A stretch of DNA of 6,272 nucleotides from Candidatus Muproteobacteria bacterium (GTDB lineage Bacteria > Pseudomonadota > Gammaproteobacteria > Acidiferrobacterales > Sulfurifustaceae), in assembly GCA_023266455.1 (NCBI GenBank), contig JAHFQD010000118.1, positions 1-6,272 on the forward strand, given 5' to 3'. Positions 1 through 4,940 of this stretch are shown piece after piece. The notes under the pieces were generated by a model, which ran no database searches, was not told where the DNA came from, and saw only the letters and a list, made by a program, of their open reading frames with translations. Position 1 is the stretch's first letter; the number at the start of each line of letters is the position of its first letter. The position numbers and the translations under genes are program-made.

Positions 1-483
1 TTCGGTTAGCTCGATCAATGCGTCTTCTTCCGCCTCGTCGTCGTCCGGTTCGATTTCGGCTTCGGAAATTTCCATCAAATCTTGCACGATCTCGCGCGCG
101 TCCCCAGAAAGCTGGGCTAAATCGGTAACGCCGCCGGCCGTGAGCCCCATGAGATAACCGCGGCAAAAATCCGCCAGCGATGCGCTACGTTGAGCGAGCG
201 CGCTTTCGTCCGCCGGCAGAAGTGGTGCGAACTCCGAGGCCCGTTCGTCGAGTTGCCGCTGCGTCCGTGCGCGTAACGCGCCGAGCAGGCGCTCGATTTC
301 CAGCGCATGCGTTCCCGGATTCATGTCGGCTAAAACGGTCTTTCCCAGCGCGGCCGCGTTGGCCTGCGGGGCGCACAAAACACCGGTGATTAAACCATGG
401 GCTTCGGCGGCACCGACCGTCTCTGCGGCACGCAGCAAAGGTTCAAGCGTCTCGTAGTCGGAAAGATTGGGGTCGGCGGACAT
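1..483 (-). CDS. ygfB: YgfB/YecA-family (UPF0149) protein, C-terminus cut by window edge
   Basis: The frame is open from the ATG at 483 to the left edge (161 codons). It resembles E. coli YgfB, which has 192 residues, so about 30 C-terminal residues are probably missing. Seen: an N-terminal EAHGLITGVLC stretch (residues 27-37) matching the family's EMHGLISGMIC; a central FCRGYLMGL segment (107-114) matching the WxxxFLLGLG region; and an acidic block EPDDDEAEED (145-154) before the C-terminal helix. YgfB is a small, mainly helical cytoplasmic protein. In Pseudomonas aeruginosa it has been linked to control of ampDh3 and beta-lactam resistance, but its biochemical role elsewhere is unclear. It is usually followed by pepP and ubiH, which would lie left of this window. 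It diverges from the zapA group. The sequence before the ATG is C-rich in the mRNA sense and shows no Shine-Dalgarno motif. The family call is confident; function is not. Confidence 0.88.
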   Translation of the reverse strand, partial: MSADPNLSDYETLEPLLRAAETVGAAEAHGLITGVLCAPQANAAALGKTVLADMNPGTHALEIERLLGALRARTQRQLDERASEFAPLLPADESALAQRSASLADFCRGYLMGLTAGGVTDLAQLSGDAREIVQDLMEISEAEIEPDDDEAEEDALIELTE

Positions 484-522
484 AGGGGGTGGGGTGGCTG
501 GCTGTGGGAGCGAGTTTACCAC

Positions 523-554
523 GGTCAACCGGCGGATCCGCTTGGCCGTTGACC
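523..554. repeat. Inverted repeat GGTCAAC / GTTGACC with nested palindrome (possible operator)
   Basis: Perfect 7-nt arms lie at 523-529 and 548-554, separated by 18 nt. Inside the spacer is a perfect 10-nt palindrome, GCGGATCCGC, at 532-541. The right arm contains the TTGACC box proposed as the -35 element of the zapA-side promoter, so a protein bound here would compete with RNA polymerase. The arms are about 25 bp apart centre to centre, somewhat more than two helical turns. No regulator is named; the binding role is inferred only from symmetry and position. Confidence 0.4.
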
Positions 555-577
555 CAAAAACCTGCCAGACCTAATAT
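549..577 (+). promoter_or_regulatory. Sigma70-type promoter for the coiled-coil gene and zapA
   Basis: TTGACC (549-554) is followed after exactly 17 nt by TAATAT (572-577). Each hexamer is close to consensus (TTGACA, TATAAT) and the spacing is optimal. Transcription would start near 583-585. That is downstream of the TTG at 577, so the TTG cannot serve as start codon for this transcript; the GTG at 607 fits instead. It would be the main promoter for the small coiled-coil gene and zapA. Confidence 0.65.
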
Positions 578-606
578 TGGCGCAGTCAACTGCAACTCGA
601 GATGCC

Positions 607-819
607 GTGGAAAGCGAAGATCTAAGAAAGCTCGAGACTCGCATTGATGAGTTGATCAATGCCTGCCAGCGTTTACGTCAAGAAAACCAGTCGCTTAAAA
701 GCGAGCACGACGTGCTCAACCAGCGGCACGTGCGCTTGATGGAAAAGACGCGCGTCGCCCGCGAGCGCATCGAAACCATGATCGACCGGCTTAAAGCACT
801 CGAACGAGGCCACTCATGA
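607..819 (+). CDS. TIGR02449-type small coiled-coil protein, upstream of zapA
   Basis: A 70-residue, highly charged protein starting MESEDLRKLE. Nearly the whole chain is predicted coiled coil, with regular hydrophobic positions and runs such as RLRQENQSLK and RIETMIDRLKALE. This matches the small proteins encoded directly before zapA in Pseudomonas- and Xanthomonas-like genomes (TIGR02449, about 65-70 residues). These resemble ZapB-type division factors, but no activity is established for this one. I chose GTG 607. It gives the family length, the promoter at 549-577 would start transcription after the alternative TTG at 577, and a weak GAGA lies just upstream (599-602). Starting at 577 would add ten residues (MAQSTATRDA) without family support. 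The stop overlaps the zapA start (ATGA), so translation is probably coupled. Confidence 0.8.
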   Translation: MESEDLRKLETRIDELINACQRLRQENQSLKSEHDVLNQRHVRLMEKTRVARERIETMIDRLKALERGHS

Positions 820-1112
820 AAACGACTCCCGCCGACGGTGTAACCGTTTCGATTTTGGGCAAAGAATTCGTGGTCGCTTGTCCGGAAAACGAACGCGCAG
901 CGCTGGTTAGCGCTGCGTCGTTTCTCGACAAGAAGATGCGCGAGATTCAAACCAGCGGCAAAGTCATCGGCAGTGAACGCATCGCGATCATCGCGGCGCT
1001 CAACCTCGCGCACGAACTACTGGAGTTGCGCGGTCAAGGTGGGATGCCGACGGACGTGAATCAGAAACTACGTTCGCTGCAAATCAAAATCGAATCGGTT
1101 CTGCACCAATAA
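816..1112 (+). CDS. zapA: Cell division protein ZapA
   Basis: This 98-residue protein (E. coli ZapA has 109) carries the ZapA signature. VTVSILGKEFVVACPENER (9-27) forms the N-terminal globular head. FLDKKMREIQTSGKVIGSERIAIIAALNLAHELL then spans residues 36-69 and leads into a C-terminal dimerising helix ending KIESVLHQ. ZapA binds FtsZ in the cytoplasm, bundles protofilaments and stabilises the Z ring, acting as a dimer or tetramer through its C-terminal coiled coil. The start at 816 is supported by GAGG at 806-809, six bases upstream, and by the ATGA overlap with the preceding coiled-coil gene. ZapB-like partners bind ZapA in other bacteria, so adjacency suggests the two products may interact; this is inference. 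The 6S RNA gene follows after about 59 nt, the order typical of gammaproteobacteria. Confidence 0.95.
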   Translation: MKTTPADGVTVSILGKEFVVACPENERAALVSAASFLDKKMREIQTSGKVIGSERIAIIAALNLAHELLELRGQGGMPTDVNQKLRSLQIKIESVLHQ

Positions 1113-1158
1113 AACAAGCCTTTAATCAGCCGTCCGTGCGCCCGCCTATCGATCGGTA

Positions 1159-1164
1159 TATTAT
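1159..1164 (+). promoter_or_regulatory. Candidate -10 box of the 6S RNA promoter
   Basis: TATTAT (1159-1164, within the AT-rich run TATATTATT at 1157-1165) ends seven bases before the predicted 6S 5' end at 1172, which is the right distance for a -10 element. It stands out in otherwise GC-rich sequence. I see no convincing -35 hexamer 16-18 nt upstream (around 1135-1142), so the promoter may rely on activators, on sigma-S-like recognition, or on readthrough from zapA. Confidence 0.45.
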
Positions 1165-1171
1165 TGATCTG

Positions 1172-1356
1172 CGCCCCCTGCGGTGTTCGTGACTGTTCCA
1201 GAATCCTGTGAACCTATTTTTCAGTTAAGAGGCCAGATTGCAGACGTCGGTGTGCATGCCCGCTTCGGTGGGAAGCCTAATGGCGTCTCGGAGGCCTCCA
1301 CTTGAACCTCTCGGTTCAAGGTGACGGAATAGCACGGCATTCGCGGAGGGCGTTCC
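1172..1356 (+). ncRNA. ssrS: 6S RNA
   Basis: About 185 nt between zapA and the cyclo-ligase gene, the canonical ssrS locus; E. coli 6S has 184 nt. 6S RNA mimics an open promoter, sequesters sigma70 RNA polymerase in stationary phase and is released by pRNA synthesis. Seen: a closing stem pairing 1172-1176 with 1348-1352, continuing imperfectly through 1178-1183 with 1341-1346 and CGTG 1188-1191 with CACG 1333-1336; a CCAG..CCTG..CC.AT.TTTCA stretch (1199-1223) aligning with the 5' side of the E. coli central bubble; a GGTGTGCATGC segment followed by a hairpin with a cUUCGg tetraloop (1259-1272) and GGAAGCC; and CTTGAACC/GGTTCAAG (1301-1320) with a four-base loop, nearly identical to E. coli. 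By alignment, pRNA synthesis would begin opposite U1215 or U1217. Ends are set by alignment and may be off by a few bases. Confidence 0.92.
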
Positions 1357-1381
1357 TTTTTTATCTCGTCGGAACTTGCTC

Positions 1382-1990
1382 GTGTCCACATCAGCGTCGC
1401 ACGTAAAAGCGGAACTGCGTCGTTCCCTACGTGAACAACGTCGTCTCGTCCCGCCGGATGCGCGTCGTTCCGCCGCCACACGACTCGTCGCGCATTTGAC
1501 GACGTTGCCGATGTTCCGCAACAGCCGGCGCATCGCTTCTTACGTCCCCACGGACGGCGAGATCGATACCGATCCCATCGTCGAACGCGCGCTGCAACTC
1601 GGCAAACGTTGTTATCTGCCGGTGTTGTCGCGAATCAATCACGATCGCCTCTGGTTCGCGCCGCGAACCACGAATACCGATTACGTGCTCAACCGCTACG
1701 GCATTCTCGAACCGCTGGTAGCGTCGCGCCTATTGGTACGGGCGCAAGATTTAGATCTCATCCTATTGCCGCTGGTTGGGTTCGATGAGCACGGCAACCG
1801 GCTCGGTATGGGCGGCGGTTTCTACGACCGTAGTCTGGAATTTTTGACACGGCGCCACCGCTGGCGCAAACCGCGGCTCATCGGCTTGGCGTTCGACTCG
1901 CAGAAAGTCGACACACTGCCGCAAGAAAGCTGGGATGTGCCGCTGGACGCCGTGGTCACCGATCGTGCGACTTACCTCATGACGACTTAA
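1382..1990 (+). CDS. fau: 5-formyltetrahydrofolate cyclo-ligase
   Basis: A 202-residue cytoplasmic enzyme that converts 5-formyl-THF plus ATP to 5,10-methenyl-THF, returning a dead-end folate to the one-carbon pool. It is also called YgfA or MTHFS. Seen: the N-terminal KAELRRSLREQRR helix (9-21); SYVPTDGEIDT (53-63); the diagnostic LPLVGFDEHGNRLGMGGGFY block (129-148) with DR following, where the glycine-rich loop binds ATP phosphates; and GLAFDSQ..DTLPQESWDVPLDAVVTD (168-194). Length fits the family. I chose GTG 1382 because GGAA (1371-1374) sits seven bases before it; TTG 1376 is only one base from that motif. The start lies 25 nt after the 6S 3' end, so the mRNA is probably made by readthrough of, or processing from, the 6S transcript, as in E. 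coli. YgfA is linked to persister formation in E. coli. Confidence 0.95.
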   Translation: MSTSASHVKAELRRSLREQRRLVPPDARRSAATRLVAHLTTLPMFRNSRRIASYVPTDGEIDTDPIVERALQLGKRCYLPVLSRINHDRLWFAPRTTNTDYVLNRYGILEPLVASRLLVRAQDLDLILLPLVGFDEHGNRLGMGGGFYDRSLEFLTRRHRWRKPRLIGLAFDSQKVDTLPQESWDVPLDAVVTDRATYLMTT

Positions 1991-2000
1991 TGGAATACGT

Positions 2001-2795
2001 ATGAAACTGCTCTTCATCGGCGATGTGATGGGCGAACCAGGCTTACGCGCGGTGCGCGCCCACGTCCCGCGTTTGCGACGCACCTACGCGCTCGATCTCG
2101 TCGTCGCCAATGCGGAAAACATCGCTGGCGGCAACGGCGTGACGCGCGACACGGTCGAGAGTTTGCTCGCGGCCGAAGTCGACGTGCTCACTAACGGCAA
2201 TCACGTTTGGGATAAGCGCGAGGCGCTCGAATACATAAAAACCGAACCGCGTTTGTTGCGCCCCCACAATTACCCGGCGGGAACGCCCGGCACTGGTTGG
2301 CACGTCGCGACCACGCGCAGCGGTCACAAAGTCGGCGTGCTGAATTTGCTCGGCACCATGTTCATGCAACCTCAACTCGCCTGCCCGTTCGCCTGCGCCG
2401 AGCAAGCATTGCAACAAAAACCGGCGGACGTGCGTCTCATCTTCGTCGACATGCACGCCGAGACCACCAGCGAAAAAATGGCGATGGGTTGGTTTCTCGA
2501 CGGACGTGTCAGCGCCGTCGTCGGTACTCACACGCACGTTCCAACCGCAGACGAACGCATCTTGCCGAAAGGCACGGGCTATCTCACCGACGTCGGCATG
2601 AGTGGTTGCTACGACTCCGTGATCGGTCTAGAGAAAGAAGGCGCGCTGCAGCGCTTCGTACAAAAACTGCCGGCGCGCTTCGACGTCGCGCAAGGCGAAG
2701 GCACCTTATGCGCAGCGCTGCTGGAACTCGACGAAACCAGCGGTCGCTGTCGTGGCATTGAACGTATTCGACTGGATGAAAGCGCGAAGTCATGA
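2001..2795 (+). CDS. YmdB-family metallophosphoesterase (TIGR00282)
   Basis: A 264-residue calcineurin-like phosphoesterase, close to the family's usual 260-265. The dinuclear metal ligands known from Bacillus YmdB are all in place: D8 in MKLLFIGDVMGE, E39 and N40 in NAEN, N67 in TNGNHVWD with H68 as the likely catalytic histidine, H152 in DMHAETTSEK, and H177 and H179 in GTHTHV. YmdB hydrolyses 2',3'-cyclic AMP and related phosphodiesters and affects biofilm and sporulation decisions in Bacillus; the substrate here is unknown. It is predicted cytoplasmic, with no signal peptide. GGAA at 1992-1995 lies five bases before the ATG. It sits 10 nt after the cyclo-ligase gene and its last codons overlap the EVE gene (ATGA), so the three are probably one transcript. 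It should not be confused with the unrelated E. coli macrodomain protein also named YmdB. Confidence 0.93.
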   Translation: MKLLFIGDVMGEPGLRAVRAHVPRLRRTYALDLVVANAENIAGGNGVTRDTVESLLAAEVDVLTNGNHVWDKREALEYIKTEPRLLRPHNYPAGTPGTGWHVATTRSGHKVGVLNLLGTMFMQPQLACPFACAEQALQQKPADVRLIFVDMHAETTSEKMAMGWFLDGRVSAVVGTHTHVPTADERILPKGTGYLTDVGMSGCYDSVIGLEKEGALQRFVQKLPARFDVAQGEGTLCAALLELDETSGRCRGIERIRLDESAKS

Positions 2796-3268
2796 ACTAC
2801 TGGTTGATGAAATCCGAGCCGGACGTCTTCGGCATCGACACGTTAAAAAAACGATCGGGCAAAACTGCGCCCTGGGACGGCGTGCGTAATTTTCAGGCGC
2901 GTAATTTCATGCGCGCGATGCAATCCGGCGATCTGGCGTTTTTCTATCATTCCAGCTGTCCCGAGCCGGGCGTGGTCGGCATCATGAAAATCGCGCGCGC
3001 GGCCTACCCCGATCACACCGCTTGGGACCGTCACGGCGATCACTACGATCCCAAAAGCACGCCAGAAAACCCACTGTGGTCCATGGTCGACGTGAAATTC
3101 GTCAGCGCTTTTAAGCAAACAGTGTCGTTGGAAACACTTAAAGCCCATCGCGCGTTAAAGAACATGCGGTTGGTACAGCGCGGCAATCGTTTATCAGTGA
3201 TGCCGGTCATGAAAGACGAGTGGGACATTATTCTCCAACTCGCCGACGCTCCTCCCCCCAAGAAATAG
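2792..3268 (+). CDS. EVE domain-containing protein
   Basis: This 158-residue single-domain protein resembles human THYN1 and bacterial EVE proteins, which share the PUA-like fold. Seen: the N-terminal YWLMKSEP (3-10), the PWDGVRNFQARNFM block (27-40) with the aromatic and asparagine residues of the binding pocket, GDLAFFYHSS (46-55), a PGVVGIMKIARAAYPD strand region (59-74), and a W..VDVKFV segment (96-104). EVE domains are proposed to read modified bases in DNA or RNA and occur in modification-dependent restriction and defence proteins as well as housekeeping genes. This stand-alone form has no nuclease or translocase partner in the window, so I would not call it defence. Its ATG overlaps the stop of the phosphoesterase gene (ATGA) and only a weak purine stretch precedes it, suggesting coupled translation. 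Confidence 0.93.
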   Translation: MNYWLMKSEPDVFGIDTLKKRSGKTAPWDGVRNFQARNFMRAMQSGDLAFFYHSSCPEPGVVGIMKIARAAYPDHTAWDRHGDHYDPKSTPENPLWSMVDVKFVSAFKQTVSLETLKAHRALKNMRLVQRGNRLSVMPVMKDEWDIILQLADAPPPKK

Positions 3269-3307
3269 CGGTTCGTTTTTCATTCGTCGGCGTCAGGAAC
3301 TCGCGAC

Positions 3308-3313
3308 GATAAT
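3308..3313 (+). promoter_or_regulatory. Possible -10 box before the FAD-Rieske gene
   Basis: GATAAT (3308-3313) matches five of six bases of TATAAT. Transcription would begin near 3320, just where the inverted repeats of the leader start. No good -35 hexamer is visible at 16-18 nt upstream. The call is therefore weak, and transcription from the upstream operon could read through instead, since I see no terminator after the EVE gene. Confidence 0.25.
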
Positions 3314-3319
3314 CCGCGT

Positions 3320-3360
3320 CTTACTCTTACCAAGTAAGGGAACCGGTTCCAAACCGGAGG
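3320..3360 (+). promoter_or_regulatory. Structured leader with 12-nt palindrome and partly occluded ribosome binding site
   Basis: Three dyads are packed in 38 nt. CTTACT (3320-3325) pairs with AGTAAG (3333-3338) across a seven-base loop. GGAACCGGTTCC (3339-3350) is a perfect 12-nt palindrome. CCGGTT (3343-3348) can pair instead with AACCGG (3352-3357) across a three-base loop, and this hairpin takes in the first two G of the GGAGG ribosome binding site (3356-3360). The palindrome could be a dimeric repressor site, or the hairpins could limit translation. Both roles are inferred. Confidence 0.35.
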
Positions 3361-3367
3361 CATACGG

Positions 3368-4534
3368 ATGGCGAACGATTCTGGCTACACCGAGTCGGTA
3401 TGGATGTCGACGCCGTTGCCGGATTTCACCCCCCTGCAAGGTACCGTACGCGCAGACGTTTGCGTTATCGGCGCCGGTATCGTCGGCTTAACCACCGCTT
3501 ACCTGCTCTCTCGCGAAGGTCAAACCGTCGTCGTGTTAGATGACGGCTCGGTCGCGGGTGGCGCAAGCTCTCGCAGCACGGGGCATCTCGCCTCCGCGCT
3601 CGACGATCGTTACGTCGAACTGGAACGGTTGCACGGCATGGAAGGCGCGCGCCTGGCGGCGAGCAGTCACCGCGCGGCGATCGACTTAATCGAATCCATC
3701 GTGCGCCGCGAACGGATCGATTGCGATTTCGAACGCGTCGACGGTTATTTATTCGCGCCGCCGGACGAGTCGACCGAAATTCTTCATCGCGAATTAGAAG
3801 CCGCGCAACGTGCGGGATTAACAGACGTACAACTGTCGTCGAACGGTCCCTATTCTTTTTTCGATACGGGGCCGTGCTTGCGCTTCGGCGAACAAGCTCA
3901 GTTCAATCCGCTCGCTTATCTCGGTGCGTTGGCGAGACTCATTTGTCGATCCGGCAGCACCATCTATACGCAAAGCCACGTTACGCACATCGACAGCGAT
4001 TTGCCGTGTTGCGTCGCGACGCGCTACGGCGCGCACGTCATGGCCGACGCCATTGTGGTCGCTACGAATACGCCCATCAGCAACCGCGTCGTCGTGCATA
4101 CCAAACAAGCAGCGTATCGCACGTATGTCATCGGCATTCGCATTCCGATCGGTTCGGTGAAGCGCGTGCTGGCCTGGGATACGTCGGATCCTTATCACTA
4201 TCTACGCGTCATGGAAGCCACCGATCAAAGCGGCGATATATTGTTGGTCGGTGGTGAAGACCATAAAACCGGTCAACAACACGACACCGACGCCTGCTTT
4301 GAACGTTTAGAAACGTGGACGCGCAATCGCGTTTCGTTGGTCTGGGCAAGTCATGGAACCGGTAGATGGATTGGCGTTTATTGGACGCAATCCGCTGGAC
4401 ACACCGAACGTGTATATCGCCACCAGAGATTCTGGCAACGGTTTAACGCATGGAACCATCGCCGGTATGCTAATTACCGACTTGATCATGGATCGCGACA
4501 ATCCCTGGGCCAAACTCTACAGCCCCAATCGTAA
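3368..4534 (+). CDS. FAD-binding (DAO) half of the broken oxidoreductase
   Basis: As it stands this frame encodes 388 residues, of which 1-321 are family-like and the last 67 are out-of-frame read-through. Seen: the Rossmann fold VCVIGAGIVGLTTAYLL with GxGxxG at 35-40; GGASSRSTGHLAS (64-76), a typical FAD and active-site contact region; FFDTGPCLRF (164-173); VVATNTP (230-236); HTKQAAYRTYVIG (244-256); and GGEDHKTGQ (295-303). The family is predicted to oxidise an amine-like substrate and pass electrons to the Rieske centre. The truncated product lacks the C-terminal FAD-contacting strand (the DSGNG..HG region), which lies in the other frame, so it is unlikely to hold cofactor properly. No signal peptide is seen. 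It is probably inactive unless the frameshift is an assembly error. Confidence 0.75.
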   Translation: MANDSGYTESVWMSTPLPDFTPLQGTVRADVCVIGAGIVGLTTAYLLSREGQTVVVLDDGSVAGGASSRSTGHLASALDDRYVELERLHGMEGARLAASSHRAAIDLIESIVRRERIDCDFERVDGYLFAPPDESTEILHRELEAAQRAGLTDVQLSSNGPYSFFDTGPCLRFGEQAQFNPLAYLGALARLICRSGSTIYTQSHVTHIDSDLPCCVATRYGAHVMADAIVVATNTPISNRVVVHTKQAAYRTYVIGIRIPIGSVKRVLAWDTSDPYHYLRVMEATDQSGDILLVGGEDHKTGQQHDTDACFERLETWTRNRVSLVWASHGTGRWIGVYWTQSAGHTERVYRHQRFWQRFNAWNHRRYANYRLDHGSRQSLGQTLQPQS

Positions 4535-4940
4535 ACCGCTGCGTGCCATTAAAGATTTCGCGTTAGAAAACGTCAACGCCGTCGCGCAATACTCCGCTTA
4601 TGTCACGCATGGCGAGGTCGATAGCATGGAGGCCATCGCGCCGGGCAGTGGCGCGGTCATTCGTCGTGGAATAAAAAAGATCGCGGCTTTTCGTGATGAA
4701 ACCGGCGTCGTCCACACACATTCCGCGATCTGTCCGCACTTAGGCGGCGTCGTGTGTTGGAATCAAACCGAACGTACCTGGGACTGCCCTTGTCACGGAT
4801 CGCGCTTCGATGCCTATGGACATGTTATCGACGGACCGGCCAACGCCGATCTCGCGCCGACGGAACATGAAGACACGCCGCACCCGCACGTCCCCGAACA
4901 TTTACCGCCGACACCGACTCATCCCAAAAATAATTTGTAA
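4353..4940 (+). CDS. Rieske [2Fe-2S] half of the broken oxidoreductase
   Basis: The second frame can be read from ATG 4353 as 195 residues. It is really the continuation of the upstream gene: the same frame already reads FRWSGQV directly before this ATG, and there is no ribosome binding site. It holds the end of the flavoprotein fold (GLAFIGRNP, DSGNGLTHGTIAGML at 26-40), then a Rieske domain with cluster ligands C127-x-H129 and C145-x2-H148. The position after HLG, usually cysteine in CxHLGC, is glycine (G132), while its usual disulfide partner C147 is kept; another cysteine sits at 135. A His/Pro-rich tail of about 25 residues follows the point where relatives usually end. The last 22 nt overlap ilvA on the other strand. 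Confidence 0.7.
   Translation: MEPVDGLAFIGRNPLDTPNVYIATRDSGNGLTHGTIAGMLITDLIMDRDNPWAKLYSPNRKPLRAIKDFALENVNAVAQYSAYVTHGEVDSMEAIAPGSGAVIRRGIKKIAAFRDETGVVHTHSAICPHLGGVVCWNQTERTWDCPCHGSRFDAYGHVIDGPANADLAPTEHEDTPHPHVPEHLPPTPTHPKNNL

Larger units (their letters stand above)
3368..4940 (+). pseudogene. FAD-dependent oxidoreductase-Rieske fusion, disrupted by frameshift
   Basis: The full family protein (about 510-520 residues) is a glycine-oxidase/DAO-type flavoenzyme with a C-terminal Rieske [2Fe-2S] domain. Family-like sequence runs in frame from ATG 3368 to about 4330 (…ERLETWTRNR). It then resumes one frame over at about 4332 with FRWSGQVMEPVDG, before any plausible start codon. From remembered family sequences, roughly eight residues (an RFP-x-AG-x-V type stretch) are missing at the junction, so a deletion of about 23 nt explains both the gap and the frame change better than a single-base sequencing error. 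Both halves keep normal codon use, suggesting a recent lesion. The gene has a good GGAGG site (3356-3360) seven bases before its ATG. The natural substrate of this family is not known to me. Confidence 0.82.

Noticed and set aside
602..625. Seven-codon ATG frame overlapping the GTG start of the coiled-coil gene, as a leader peptide
   Set aside because: It has no distinctive codon content or attenuator structure, and such short frames arise by chance.
678..1013. 111-codon minus-strand frame opposite the coiled-coil gene and zapA
   Set aside because: It crosses two recognised genes and has no motif of its own.
1376..1378. TTG 1376 as start of the cyclo-ligase
   Set aside because: It lies one base after the GGAA motif, too close for initiation. 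GTG 1382 has proper spacing.
1221..1533. Minus-strand frames across the 6S RNA region
   Set aside because: The sequence there is explained by the 6S RNA fold on the plus strand, and the translations show no family pattern.
2043..2537. 164-codon minus-strand open frame opposite the phosphoesterase gene
   Set aside because: It mirrors a strongly conserved gene with intact metal-binding motifs, and its translation shows no family pattern. It is a shadow of GC-rich coding sequence.
2792..3268. EVE gene as part of a modification-dependent defence system
   Set aside because: No nuclease, helicase or methyltransferase is nearby, and the setting is a housekeeping operon.
4353..4355. ATG 4353 as a genuine start for a stand-alone Rieske protein
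   Set aside because: There is no ribosome binding site, and the same frame is family-like (RWSGQV) immediately upstream, so the ATG is an internal methionine of the original fusion.
4318..4356. Programmed ribosomal frameshifting joining the FAD and Rieske frames
   Set aside because: No slippery heptamer or downstream stimulator is evident at the junction, and about eight family residues seem to be missing, which frameshifting would not explain.
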